Shown here one piece after another: positions 53,706-62,584 of a stretch of 64,000 bases of DNA. The notes under the pieces were generated by a model. It was not told where the DNA came from and searched no databases. It saw only the letters and a program-made list of their open reading frames with translations. The stretch comes from Streptomyces sp. APSN-46.1 (GTDB lineage: Bacteria; Actinomycetota; Actinomycetes; Streptomycetales; Streptomycetaceae), in NCBI RefSeq assembly GCF_022815725.1, contig NZ_JALGRF010000010.1, forward strand, positions 62,001 through 126,000, written 5' to 3'. Position 1 is the first letter of the stretch. Every line of letters begins with the position of its first letter. The position numbers and the translations under genes were made by a program.

Positions 53706-54839
53706 ATGATCGAAACGCCGCCCCTGGTGGACCAGTACTGCCACGGAGTGCTCCGTACGGAGCTGGGACTCGGCACCTTCGAGTCCCAGCTGATCCCCTC
53801 GGCCGGTCCGCCCGCCGCGGGAACCACCTTCTTCGACACCCAGGCCGGCTTCGCCGTGCGCCGCTGGTGCCCGCCGCTGCTGGGGCTGGAACCCCACTGC
53901 GCGCCCGTCCGCTATCTGGCCCGGCGGCGCGAGCTCGGCGTGGTCGAGGCCGGGCGGCGGCTGCTGCGCGGCTCCGGGACCTCCGCCTATCTGGTCGACA
54001 CGGGGGCGCCCGGGGACCTCACCGGCCCCAAGGAGCTGTCCCTGGCCGGGGACGCCGAGGCGCACGAGCTCGTACGGCTGGAGTTACTGGCCGAGCAGGT
54101 CGCCGACACCTCCGGGACGGTGGCCGCCTTCCTCGCCAATCTCTCCGAGGCCCTCCACCACGCCGCCGCCGGGGCGGTCGCCTTCACCTGCGGCGCGGAC
54201 GCGGGAGCCGGGTCCCCCTCCCTCGGCGCCGCCCTCGCCCTCGCGCCCGAACCGCCCGGTCCCGGCGAGGTGCGCGGGGCCGCCGGGCGGTGGCTGGCCG
54301 GGCGGGCCAAGGGCGAGGCGGTACGGGATCCCGTACTCCTGCGGCATCTGCTGTGGAGCGCGGTGGCGTCCGGGCTGCCGCTCCAGCTGCACACGGGCAC
54401 GGGGGAGGAGGGGGCGCCGGAGCGGGGCGATCCGGCGTCGCTGACCGCGTTCGTACGGGCCACCGCGGGCCTGGGGACGCGGCTGGTGCTGCTCGGCGGT
54501 CACCCGTACCACCGGCAGGCGGCGCGGCTGGCGGCCGTCTTCCCGCACGTGCACGTGGATCTCGGCCTGGCCCTCGCGTACACCGGGGCCCGGGCGGCCG
54601 CGGTGCTGGCCGAGCTGCTGGAGGTCGCGCCCTTCGGGAAGCTGCTGTACTCCAGCGGCGGGCGGCGGCTGCCCGAGCTGCACGCGGTGGGCGCCCTGGT
54701 GTTCCGTGAGGCGCTGGGGCGGGTCCTGGGCGGCTGGGTCGCCGACGGGGCCTGGTCCTGGCGGGACGCGGACCGGGTGGCGGCCATGATCGCGGCGGAC
54801 AATGCCCGCCGCGTCTACCGGCTGGACGAGCGCGGCTGA
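53706..54839 (+). CDS. Amidohydrolase (TIM-barrel metal-dependent hydrolase), TTA-containing
   Basis: A 377-residue protein beginning MIETPPLVDQYCHGVLR, where the DQYCHG region replaces the usual first HxH of amidohydrolase-2 enzymes. LQLHTGTGEEG and VLLGGHPYHRQAARLAAVFPHVHVDLG (by segments) are the internal and C-terminal metal/barrel motifs, and LLYSSGG is the late strand. It contains an in-frame TTA leucine codon at 54084-54086, so translation should depend on the bldA tRNA. A GTG 13 codons upstream (53667) is an alternative start. The substrate is unknown. Confidence 0.82.
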   Translation: MIETPPLVDQYCHGVLRTELGLGTFESQLIPSAGPPAAGTTFFDTQAGFAVRRWCPPLLGLEPHCAPVRYLARRRELGVVEAGRRLLRGSGTSAYLVDTGAPGDLTGPKELSLAGDAEAHELVRLELLAEQVADTSGTVAAFLANLSEALHHAAAGAVAFTCGADAGAGSPSLGAALALAPEPPGPGEVRGAAGRWLAGRAKGEAVRDPVLLRHLLWSAVASGLPLQLHTGTGEEGAPERGDPASLTAFVRATAGLGTRLVLLGGHPYHRQAARLAAVFPHVHVDLGLALAYTGARAAAVLAELLEVAPFGKLLYSSGGRRLPELHAVGALVFREALGRVLGGWVADGAWSWRDADRVAAMIAADNARRVYRLDERG

Positions 54840-54857
54840 GCGGCTCCGGCCCGCCCG

Positions 54858-55817
54858 TCAGACCGCCGAGAGCTGGGCGTCGTCCCGTACGGCGGTCCCG
54901 ACCGGGTCCGCCGTCCGCTCGCGCAGGCTCAGCGCCACGCGGAGCACGGCGATCCACACCAGGCAGGAGCCGAGCATGTGCGCCGCGACCAGGAGCTCGG
55001 GCAGTTCGGTGAAGAACTGGACGTAGCCGACGGCGCCCTGCGCGAGGAGCACGATCAGCAGGTCGCGGGCGCGCGCCCGGGTGTCGGCGGGGGCGTCCAC
55101 CACCCGCAGTACCAGCCACATCGCGACGGCGAGCGCGCACACCAGCCAGGCGGAGACGGCGTGCACATGGGCGATGCCGGCCCAGTCGAGCGGCATGCGC
55201 TTGATCTCGCTGCTGTCGCCGGCGTGCGGGCCGGCACCGGTGACCACCGTGCCCGCCGCGATCAGCACGAAAGTGGTCGCGAGCATCGCCCACGAGAGCT
55301 TGCGCACCGGACCCGGCACCCGCGGCCGGGGCGCGCCGTCGCCCTCGCGGGTGCGCTGCCAGGTGACGGTGGTCACCGCGATCAGGCTGGTGGCGAGCAG
55401 GAAGTGCCCGGCCACGCTGTACGGGTTGAGCCCCGTCATGACGGTGATGCCGCCGAGGACGGCGTTGGCCATCACGATGACGAACTGCAGCCAGCCCAGC
55501 CTGGTCAGCGCGTGCCGCCAGGGATCGGCCGAGCGGGCGGCGATGATGCCCCAGCCGACGGCCGCGGAGAGCACGTACGTCAGCATCCGGTTGCCGAATT
55601 CGATGACTCCGTGCAGGCCCTGGGCCTGAGTCGTGATCAGGCTGTCGTCGGTGCACTTGGGCCAGGTGTCGCAGCCGAGACCGGATCCGGTCAGCCGCAC
55701 CGCGCCGCCGGTGACGACGATGGCCACGCTCATCACGAGTGCGGCGAACGCGGCCCGCTGGACGATCCGGGGTGACGGAGTCCAGCGGCTGGCGATGTAT
55801 GCGAGGGGGTTCAACAC
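54858..55817 (-). CDS. ctaA: Heme A synthase (CtaA/COX15)
   Basis: This membrane enzyme oxidises the C8 methyl of heme O to make heme A. The 319-residue protein has eight TM helices, with VTGGAVRLTGSGLGCDTWPKC containing the loop cysteines, HGVIEFGNRMLTYVLS (first His pair region), AGHFLLATSLIAV, and HVHAVSAWLVCAL and LVAAHMLGSCLVW in the second half. The GTG at 55817 gives the usual N-terminus; a TTG ten codons upstream is open. It follows the hypothetical gene on the minus strand. Confidence 0.95.
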   Translation of the reverse strand: MLNPLAYIASRWTPSPRIVQRAAFAALVMSVAIVVTGGAVRLTGSGLGCDTWPKCTDDSLITTQAQGLHGVIEFGNRMLTYVLSAAVGWGIIAARSADPWRHALTRLGWLQFVIVMANAVLGGITVMTGLNPYSVAGHFLLATSLIAVTTVTWQRTREGDGAPRPRVPGPVRKLSWAMLATTFVLIAAGTVVTGAGPHAGDSSEIKRMPLDWAGIAHVHAVSAWLVCALAVAMWLVLRVVDAPADTRARARDLLIVLLAQGAVGYVQFFTELPELLVAAHMLGSCLVWIAVLRVALSLRERTADPVGTAVRDDAQLSAV

Positions 55818-55851
55818 GGCGCCTATCGTAATCGGCGCCTTGTGCAAAGTT

Positions 55852-56985
55852 TCACGAGGGGGTCGGCGCGGCAGATTCGGGGCCGATGATCCGCCGGAAC
55901 ACGGCGCCGGCCGGATCGCCCTCCTGCTGCCACCAGACGTGGACGCGCCAATAGCCGCCCTCGCGGGGGCAGTCCGCGGAATTCATGAACCCCTTCAGCA
56001 ATTCGCCCCCTATCTCACTGGCTGACCTATTGCGCACTTCTGCGGAGTCACGCCAGGGATATCCCGCTATGTCCCACAATCCGTCGGCTCCCCGCACGTC
56101 GATGCGCCACACCGCGAGCCAGGAGGTGACCTCCAGCATCGTGGCCACCTGGTCGGCGCTCAGGCGCAGCCGGGCCGCGATCTCGGCCGCCGGCACCCCG
56201 CAGATCCGGGCGGCCGCCACGGCCCGCGGCAGCAGCCGTTCGGGCAGCAGCCCCTCGGCGCGCAGCCCGACCAGGGAGTCGAAGTCCAGGAAGCGCAGCC
56301 GCAGTTCCAGCTGGCGGCCGATGTGGTCGAGCGCGTCCTCCGCCTCCAGGGACTCCTCGGAGCCGGGATGGGAGAGCAGCAGCTTCCGGAAGTCGGACTC
56401 CGCGTCCACCGCCCAGGCCACCGCGTCGGCGGCGAAGCCCAGCTCCGCCAGACGGTCCCCGAGGAAGACCTTGGCCTGCGCCAGGCCCCGGCGGTTGACC
56501 GGGTCGTGCTGGTCCAGGGACTCCCAGAGGGCCACCGCCGCGCGGGTCGCGTCACGGGCGCGCTCGCCCGCCGCCCGTTCCATGGCGCTCGGGCCCTCCT
56601 CGGCGCCCGGGCCCAGCGGGTGCCGGGGCAGCCGGTCCGCGTCGCTCAGCGGCCACGCCAGCCAGACGCCCTGGTTGATCAGCCCCCGCGCGTACCAGCG
56701 GGCGTACTCCGGGGAGTACGGGGCCGCGCGCTCGGAGCTCCGCAGGGCCTCCTCGATCGTGGCGAGGGCGGAGGCCCGGTCCCCGGCGGCGAACCGCACC
56801 GCGGCCTGGTCGGCGAGCCGCAGCCCCAGCCGGGCCGTGCATTCGGGGTCCCCCGGCAGCGCCCGCAGGGCGGTGATCAGTTCCCCGAGCAGCCGGTCGC
56901 GCTCACCGGGCTCGGCGGCCACGGCCCCCGACCGGACCCGTGCCCATTGTTCGTCCAGCCGTAGAACGGCTTCCCGCTGCGCCAT
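55852..56985 (-). CDS. Conserved hypothetical protein, helical with HTH-like segment
   Basis: A 377-residue protein. The first 200 residues are helix-rich with TPR-like pairs (ADQAAVRFAAGDRASALATIEEAL; GLAQAKVFLGDRLAELGFAADAVAWAV, by segments). A possible helix-turn-helix (GVPAAEIAARLRLSADQVATML) follows near residues 280-302. The C-terminus has a YWRVHVWWQQEG strand pair. I do not recognise the family; similar hypothetical proteins occur in other Streptomyces. It ends 34 bp before ctaA and might be co-transcribed with it. Confidence 0.75.
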   Translation of the reverse strand: MAQREAVLRLDEQWARVRSGAVAAEPGERDRLLGELITALRALPGDPECTARLGLRLADQAAVRFAAGDRASALATIEEALRSSERAAPYSPEYARWYARGLINQGVWLAWPLSDADRLPRHPLGPGAEEGPSAMERAAGERARDATRAAVALWESLDQHDPVNRRGLAQAKVFLGDRLAELGFAADAVAWAVDAESDFRKLLLSHPGSEESLEAEDALDHIGRQLELRLRFLDFDSLVGLRAEGLLPERLLPRAVAAARICGVPAAEIAARLRLSADQVATMLEVTSWLAVWRIDVRGADGLWDIAGYPWRDSAEVRNRSASEIGGELLKGFMNSADCPREGGYWRVHVWWQQEGDPAGAVFRRIIGPESAAPTPS

Positions 56986-57110
56986 GCCCGCCCCCCGGCT
57001 TCGTGGTTTCCACCTCAGAAGTGGATGCTTCCGTCCTCGTGGGAACGCCCCGCCGGGTGGAAGGAGTTCCCGCGACGTGAGGGGAGAGGTGGGGAGAGTG
57101 AAGGGCTTGG

Positions 57111-57138
57111 GCGGCCCGGGCCCGGGGGCCCGGGCCGC
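57111..57138 (-). terminator. Palindromic terminator after the ABC permease gene
   Basis: GCGGCCCGGGCCC (57111-57123) and its exact complement (57126-57138) form a GC-only hairpin 7 bp beyond the permease stop. Confidence 0.65.
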
Positions 57139-57145
57139 GGAAGGG

Positions 57146-57928
57146 TCAGTCCCAGCGGAAGAACCGCGCCGCGGCGCCCAGCCCCAGTACCGCCCAGCCG
57201 GCCAGCACGGCCGCGTCCCCCCACGGCAGCGAGGCCCCGTGCTGGAGCACCTCGCGCAACCCGTCGGACAGCGCCGCGATGGGCAGCAGCCCCAGTGCCG
57301 ACTGCACCGCGCCCGGGAACCTGTCCAGCGGCACGATCACCCCGCCGCAGACCAGCAGCAGCAGGAACACCAGGTTGGCGGCGGCCAGGGTCGCCTCGGC
57401 CTTGAGCGTGCCCGCCATCAGCAGCCCGAGCCCCGAGAACGCGGCCGTGCCCAGCAGGAGCAGCACCGCGACCGACAGCGTGTTCCCCTGCGGGGACCAG
57501 CCCAGCGCGAAGGCGATCACCGTCAGAAGCGCGATCTGCAGCACCTCGGTGACCAGCACGGACAGGGTCTTGGCGGCCATCAGCGCCCAGCGCGGCAGCG
57601 GCGAGGCCCCGAGCCGCTTGAGCACCCCGTAGCGGCGGTCGAACCCGGTGGCGATGGCCTGGCCGGTGAAGGCCGTGGACATCACGGCGAGGGCGAGGAT
57701 GCCCGGCGCGAGGAAGTCGACGGACTTGCCGGTGCCCCCCTCTCCAACGGGCAGGGTGACGATGTCCACGGCCGAGAAGAGCACCAGCAGCAGCGCCGGG
57801 ATGATCACGGTCAGCAGCAGCTGCTCCCCGTTGCGCAGCAGCATCCGGGTCTCCAGAGCCGTCTGCGCGAGGATCATGCGGGACACGGGCGCGGCCCCCG
57901 GGCGGGGGGTGAACGTACCGGCGCTCAT
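57146..57928 (-). CDS. ABC-2 type transporter permease
   Basis: A 260-residue membrane protein with about six hydrophobic helices. The start TALETRMLLRNGEQLLLTVIIPALLLVLFS (by segments) and the later ATGFDRRYGVLKRLGASPLPR are characteristic of ABC-2 exporters of the DrrB/NodJ type. The ATG overlaps the stop of the ATPase gene by 4 bp, so the two form one exporter, probably for a drug, lipid or small metabolite. Confidence 0.93.
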   Translation of the reverse strand: MSAGTFTPRPGAAPVSRMILAQTALETRMLLRNGEQLLLTVIIPALLLVLFSAVDIVTLPVGEGGTGKSVDFLAPGILALAVMSTAFTGQAIATGFDRRYGVLKRLGASPLPRWALMAAKTLSVLVTEVLQIALLTVIAFALGWSPQGNTLSVAVLLLLGTAAFSGLGLLMAGTLKAEATLAAANLVFLLLLVCGGVIVPLDRFPGAVQSALGLLPIAALSDGLREVLQHGASLPWGDAAVLAGWAVLGLGAAARFFRWD

Positions 57929-58851
57929 GCGCGCAGCTCCTTACCGGTGAGCTGGAGGAAGACGTCTTCGAGGGTGTGCCGCTCCACCGCGAGGCTGTCC
58001 GGCATCACCCCGTGCTGCGCGCACCAGGAGGCGACGGTGGCCAGCAGCTGCGGGTGGACGTCGCCGGTGACCCGGTAGACGCCCGCGGTCAGCTCGGCGG
58101 CCTCGGTGCCGTCGGGCAGGGCCTTGAGCAGCGAGGCGAGGTCGAGGGACGGGCGGCCCGTGAAGCGCAGGGTGTTCTCGGCGCCGCCCCGGCAGAGCTC
58201 CTCGGGGGTGCCGAGGGCGATGACCCGGCCGGCGTCGATGATCGCGACCTCGTCGGCGAGCTGCTCGGCCTCGTCCATGTGGTGGGTGGTGAGGACGACG
58301 GAGACCCCGTCGGCGCGCAGCTCCCGTACGAGGTCCCAGGTGCCGCGGCGGGCCTGCGGGTCCAGGCCGGCGGTCGGTTCGTCGAGGAAGACCAGCTCGG
58401 GGCGGCCGACGACGGCCATGGCGAGGGCCAGCCGCTGCTGCTGCCCGCCGGAGAGCCTCCGGTAGGGGGTGCGGCCGCAGCTGCCGAGTCCGAGGCGTTC
58501 CACCAGGGTGTCCACGTCCAGCGGATCGGCGTACAGCGTGGCCATGTGGCGGAGCATCTCGACGGCGCGGGCGCCGGAGTACACGCCTCCGGACTGGAGC
58601 ATCACGCCGACGCGCGGGCGCAGGGCCCCGGCCTGGGCGACGGGGTCGAGGCCGAGGACGCGGACGGTGCCGGCGTCGGGACGGTGGTAGCCCTCGCAGG
58701 TTTCGACGGTGGTCGTCTTGCCCGCGCCGTTGGGACCGAGGACCGCGGTGACCGAGGCGCCGCGGACGGTGAGGTCCAGGCCGTCCACCGCTGTTTTTGG
58801 GCCGTACCGCTTCACCAGTCCGCGGATCTCCACGGCGGGGTCGTTGCTCAT
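57925..58851 (-). CDS. ABC transporter ATP-binding protein
   Basis: A 308-residue DrrA-type ATPase. Walker A is GPNGAGKTT, the signature is LSGGQQQRLALA, Walker B is LVFLDEPTAGLD, and the H-loop is TTHHMDEAEQLA. A C-terminal 90-residue domain after the ATPase core is typical of this exporter subfamily. It powers the coupled ABC-2 permease. The gene is divergent from sufR, with 303 bp between them. Confidence 0.95.
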   Translation of the reverse strand: MSNDPAVEIRGLVKRYGPKTAVDGLDLTVRGASVTAVLGPNGAGKTTTVETCEGYHRPDAGTVRVLGLDPVAQAGALRPRVGVMLQSGGVYSGARAVEMLRHMATLYADPLDVDTLVERLGLGSCGRTPYRRLSGGQQQRLALAMAVVGRPELVFLDEPTAGLDPQARRGTWDLVRELRADGVSVVLTTHHMDEAEQLADEVAIIDAGRVIALGTPEELCRGGAENTLRFTGRPSLDLASLLKALPDGTEAAELTAGVYRVTGDVHPQLLATVASWCAQHGVMPDSLAVERHTLEDVFLQLTGKELRA

Positions 58852-59038
58852 GCGGGTGAGTCTACGGAGGGCCGGAAGGGGACTTTTTTCGCCCCGGGCT
58901 CCTGGACGGCCCAGCGGGTTCCGGTCACTTTCGGCGGTGTCCCGGGCGCTCCGCGCCCCGGCTCGCCACGGGGCGGGGGATGGCTGGTGGGGCCCGTTGG
59001 GCGGCCGCCGGAGGGGGACCGGTCACGAGCGCAGAACG

Positions 59039-59082
59039 TTGCCCTCCGATTAACTCTCCGTAGATAAATAAGGTAACCCTTA
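59039..59082 (+). promoter_or_regulatory. AT-rich promoter-like region with palindrome upstream of sufR
   Basis: TTGCCC (59039-59044) and TAGATA (59061-59066) resemble -35 and -10 boxes with a 16-bp spacer. The palindrome TAAGG-TAAC-CCTTA (59069-59082) lies just downstream, at the expected start site. The rest of the 58852-59154 spacer is GC-rich and shows no gene. Confidence 0.4.
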
Positions 59083-59141
59083 GTGATGGAGGCCACCAGG
59101 AGTGTCGTCCGTCACGGCTTGTCGCCGCTCGACTAATTACG

Positions 59142-59155
59142 CAACAATGGCGTTG
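59142..59155 (+). promoter_or_regulatory. SufR operator, CAAC-N6-GTTG
   Basis: CAAC-AATGGC-GTTG exactly matches the 14-bp palindrome reported for autorepression by Streptomyces SufR. Its last base is the first base of the sufR GTG. TAATTA at 59134-59139 is a possible -10, and there is no ribosome binding site, so a leaderless message is likely. Confidence 0.75.
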
Positions 59156-59916
59156 TGAAATACGGCGAACGAATGATCGGGACCCCTCAGGGGGAACTCG
59201 CTACCGGGGAGCGGTCAACCCGCAACCGGGTGGCGCGCTCCATCCTGGACCACGGCCCGTCCACCGTCGCCGACCTCGCCCAGCGTCTCGGCCTGACCCA
59301 GGCCGCCGTCCGCCGCCACCTCGACACGCTCGTCGCCGACGACGTGGTCGCACCCCGTGAGCAGCGCGTGTACGGCGCGCGCACCCGAGGTCGGCCCGCC
59401 AAGGTCTTCGCGCTCACCGACTGCGGCCGCGACGCCTTCGACCAGTCCTACGACTCGCTCGCCGTGGACGCCCTGCGCTGGATCGCAGAGGGCGCCGGCG
59501 GAGGCGAGCGGGGAGAGGCGGCCGTCGCCGCCTTCGCCAGGGCGCGACTGGCCGCACAGGCGGAGACCTACCGGGAGTCCGTGGAAGCGGCCGCCCCCGC
59601 GGAGCGCACCGAGGCCCTTGCCAAGGCGTTGACCGGGGACGGGTACGCTGCTACGGCCAAGAGCGCTCCCGGTCCGCACAGCGGAGAACAGCTCTGCCAG
59701 CACCACTGCCCGGTCGCACACGTCGCCGAGCAGTTCCCGCAGTTCTGCGAGGCGGAGACCGAGGTCTTCTCCCGACTGCTCGGGACGCATGTGCAGCGTC
59801 TCGCCACGATCGCCCACGGCGACGGGGTGTGCACGACGTTCATCCCGCGAGGCGCCGGCGCCGCACAGACCGACACATCAGCATCTGCAAGTACGGCCGG
59901 GAGGAACCCCGCATGA
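59155..59916 (+). CDS. sufR: SufR-type iron-sulfur cluster transcriptional repressor
   Basis: A 253-residue regulator of the suf operon. The N-terminal winged HTH (STVADLAQRLGLTQAAVRRHLDTL, about residues 36-59, given in part) is ArsR/DeoR-like and is followed by the GRPAKVFALTDCG wing. The C-terminal CQHHCPVAHVAEQFPQFC (CX3CX12C) provides Fe-S cluster ligands. Holo-SufR represses its own operon when cluster supply is adequate. The GTG start lies inside its operator. Its stop overlaps sufB by 4 bp (ATGA), so the repressor is the first gene of the operon. Confidence 0.94.
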   Translation: MKYGERMIGTPQGELATGERSTRNRVARSILDHGPSTVADLAQRLGLTQAAVRRHLDTLVADDVVAPREQRVYGARTRGRPAKVFALTDCGRDAFDQSYDSLAVDALRWIAEGAGGGERGEAAVAAFARARLAAQAETYRESVEAAAPAERTEALAKALTGDGYAATAKSAPGPHSGEQLCQHHCPVAHVAEQFPQFCEAETEVFSRLLGTHVQRLATIAHGDGVCTTFIPRGAGAAQTDTSASASTAGRNPA

Positions 59917-61328
59917 CCACGGAGACTGCTCACCCTGAGCTCGATGGCCTGGGCACCTACGAATACGGCTGGGCCGACTCCGACGCGGCCGGTGCCGCTG
60001 CCAAGCGGGGTCTGTCCGAGGACGTAGTCCGCGACATTTCGGCGAAGAAGAGCGAGCCGGAGTGGATGCTCAAGCTCCGCCTCAAGGGCCTCAAGCTGTT
60101 CGCCAAGAAGCCCATGCCGACCTGGGGCTCCGACCTCTCCGGCATCGACTTCGACAACATCAAGTACTTCGTGCGGTCCACCGAGAAGCAGGCGGAGTCC
60201 TGGGAGGACCTGCCGGAGGACATCAAGAACACGTACGACAAGCTCGGCATCCCGGAGGCGGAGAAGCAGCGCCTCGTCGCCGGTGTCGCGGCCCAGTACG
60301 AGTCCGAGGTCGTCTACCACCAGATCCGCGAGGACCTGGAGGAGCAGGGCGTCATCTTCCTCGACACGGACACCGCGCTCAAGGAGCACCCGGAGCTCTT
60401 CCAGGAGTACTTCGGCACGGTCATCCCGGTCGGCGACAACAAGTTCGCGTCGCTGAACACCGCCGTGTGGTCGGGCGGTTCGTTCATCTACGTGCCCAAG
60501 GGCGTCAAGGTCGACATCCCGCTCCAGGCCTACTTCCGTATCAACACGGAGAACATGGGCCAGTTCGAGCGGACGCTGATCATCGTGGACGAGGACGCCT
60601 ACGTCCACTACGTCGAAGGCTGCACCGCGCCGATCTACTCCTCGGACTCGCTGCACAGCGCCGTGGTCGAGATCATCGTGAAGAAGGGCGGCCGCTGCCG
60701 CTACACGACCATCCAGAACTGGTCGAACAACGTCTACAACCTGGTCACCAAGCGCGCCGTGGCGTACGAGGGCGCGACCATGGAGTGGGTCGACGGCAAC
60801 ATCGGTTCCAAGGTCACCATGAAGTACCCGGCCGTCTACCTGATGGGCGAGCACGCCAAGGGCGAGACCCTGTCCATCGCCTTCGCGGGCGAGGGCCAGC
60901 ACCAGGACGCCGGCTCCAAGATGGTCCACATGGCGCCGCACACCTCCTCGAACATCGTCTCCAAGTCGGTGGCGCGAGGCGGCGGCCGTACCTCCTACCG
61001 AGGCCTGGTCGAGATCGGCGAGGGCGCGCACGGCTCCAAGTCCAACGTGCTGTGTGACGCGCTCCTGGTCGACACCATCTCCCGCTCGGACACCTACCCC
61101 TACGTGGACGTCCGCGAGGACGACGTGTCCATGGGCCACGAGGCGACCGTCTCGAAGGTCTCCGACGACCAGCTCTTCTACCTGATGAGCCGCGGCATGA
61201 CCGAGTTCGAGGCCATGGCCATGATCGTGCGCGGGTTCGTCGAGCCCATCGCTCGTGAGCTGCCGATGGAGTACGCGCTGGAGCTGAACCGGCTGATCGA
61301 GCTGCAGATGGAGGGCTCGGTCGGTTAA
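59913..61328 (+). CDS. sufB: Fe-S cluster assembly scaffold protein SufB
   Basis: SufB is the main scaffold of the SUF machine and works as a SufBC2D complex. The 471-residue protein has NTAVWSGGSFIYVPKGVKVDIPLQAYFR (by segments), the conserved VEGCTAPIYSSDSLHSAVVEI with its cysteine, and GMTEFEAMAMIVRGFVEPI near the C-terminus. No intein is present, unlike mycobacterial SufB. A GAGGAA sequence precedes the ATG, and the start overlaps the sufR stop. Confidence 0.98.
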   Translation: MTTETAHPELDGLGTYEYGWADSDAAGAAAKRGLSEDVVRDISAKKSEPEWMLKLRLKGLKLFAKKPMPTWGSDLSGIDFDNIKYFVRSTEKQAESWEDLPEDIKNTYDKLGIPEAEKQRLVAGVAAQYESEVVYHQIREDLEEQGVIFLDTDTALKEHPELFQEYFGTVIPVGDNKFASLNTAVWSGGSFIYVPKGVKVDIPLQAYFRINTENMGQFERTLIIVDEDAYVHYVEGCTAPIYSSDSLHSAVVEIIVKKGGRCRYTTIQNWSNNVYNLVTKRAVAYEGATMEWVDGNIGSKVTMKYPAVYLMGEHAKGETLSIAFAGEGQHQDAGSKMVHMAPHTSSNIVSKSVARGGGRTSYRGLVEIGEGAHGSKSNVLCDALLVDTISRSDTYPYVDVREDDVSMGHEATVSKVSDDQLFYLMSRGMTEFEAMAMIVRGFVEPIARELPMEYALELNRLIELQMEGSVG

Positions 61329-61405
61329 CACCCGGCCGCCCCGAGTCCCGCAGCAGATTCTTTACGCAGGCAGTGCTTTTTAAGAGAGCGAGCAACACGA
61401 CAGCC

Positions 61406-62584
61406 ATGGCAGAGGCTCAGAACATTCCGGTGGGTTCGACCACCGCCGGCTCGATCGCGGTGGCCGCCGAGTCCACCGTCGCCACCCGGATGAGCGCGCC
61501 GCCGTCCTTCGACGTGGCGGACTTCCCGATTCCGCACGGCCGCGAGGAGGAGTGGCGGTTCACCCCGCTCGCCCGCCTGCGTGGTCTCCACGACGGCACC
61601 GCGGTCGCCAACGGCTCCATGAAGGCCCAGATCGACGCGCCCGAGGGCGTCACCGTCGAGTCGGTGGAGCGCGACGACGCCCGCATCGGCACGGCCGGCG
61701 CCCCGGTGGACCGGATCGCCGCCCAGGCGTTCACGTCCTTCGCCAAGGCCACGGTCGTCACCGTGCCCAAGGAGGCCGTCCTGACCGAGCCCGTGCGCGT
61801 CTCGCTGCACGGCGAGGGTGGCACCACCTTCGGTCACACCGTCTTCGACGTGCAGGCATTCGCCGAGGCCGTGATCGTCATCGACCACACCGGTGACGGC
61901 GTCCGCGCCGCCAACGTGGAGTTCCTCGTCGGCGACGGCGCCAAGCTCACCGTCGTGTCCGTACAGGACTGGGACGACACCGCCGTCCACTGCTCCCAGC
62001 ACAACGCGCTGGTCGGCCGCGACGCGACCTTCAAGTCGGTCGTGGTCACCTTCGGCGGCGACGTCGTCCGCCTGCACCCGCGGGTCAGCTACGCGGGCCC
62101 CGGTGGCGAGGCCGAGCTCTTCGGCCTGTACTTCACGGACGCCGGCCAGCACCAGGAGCACCGCCTCCTGGTCACGCACGACGCGCCGCACTGCAAGTCG
62201 AACGTGGTCTACAAGGGCGCGCTCCAGGGCCAGGACGCCCACGCCGTCTGGATCGGCGACGTCCTCATCGAGAAGAGCGCCGAGGGCACCGACACGTACG
62301 AGATGAACCGCAACCTCGTCCTCACGGACGGCGCGCGGGTCGACTCGGTGCCGAACCTGGAGATCGAGACCGGCGAGATCGTCGGCGCCGGCCACGCCTC
62401 CGCGACCGGCCGCTTCGACGACGAGCAGCTCTTCTACCTGCAGGCCCGCGGTATCCCGGCCGACGACGCCCGCCGCCTGGTCGTGCGCGGCTTCTTCGCG
62501 GAGCTCGTGCAGCAGATCGGTGTCGCGGACATCGAGGAGCGCCTGCTCGCCAAGATCGAGACCGAGCTGCAGGCGTCCGTCTGA
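61406..62584 (+). CDS. sufD: Fe-S cluster assembly protein SufD
   Basis: SufD pairs with SufB in the SufBC2D complex and helps iron entry. The 392-residue protein shows the N-terminal IPHGREEEWRFTPLARLRGL, a right-handed beta-helix core and the C-terminal RFDDEQLFYLQARGIPADDARRLVVRGFFAELV (by segments), homologous to SufB. The ATG at 61406 gives the normal start MAEAQNIPVG. Its stop overlaps the Rieske gene start by one base (TGATG). Confidence 0.97.
   Translation: MAEAQNIPVGSTTAGSIAVAAESTVATRMSAPPSFDVADFPIPHGREEEWRFTPLARLRGLHDGTAVANGSMKAQIDAPEGVTVESVERDDARIGTAGAPVDRIAAQAFTSFAKATVVTVPKEAVLTEPVRVSLHGEGGTTFGHTVFDVQAFAEAVIVIDHTGDGVRAANVEFLVGDGAKLTVVSVQDWDDTAVHCSQHNALVGRDATFKSVVVTFGGDVVRLHPRVSYAGPGGEAELFGLYFTDAGQHQEHRLLVTHDAPHCKSNVVYKGALQGQDAHAVWIGDVLIEKSAEGTDTYEMNRNLVLTDGARVDSVPNLEIETGEIVGAGHASATGRFDDEQLFYLQARGIPADDARRLVVRGFFAELVQQIGVADIEERLLAKIETELQASV

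Noticed and set aside
59069..59082. Iron box (DmdR/DtxR) upstream of sufR
   Set aside because: The half-sites TAAGG/CCTTA are 4 bp apart; the iron box needs TTAGG and CCTAA about 9 bp apart.
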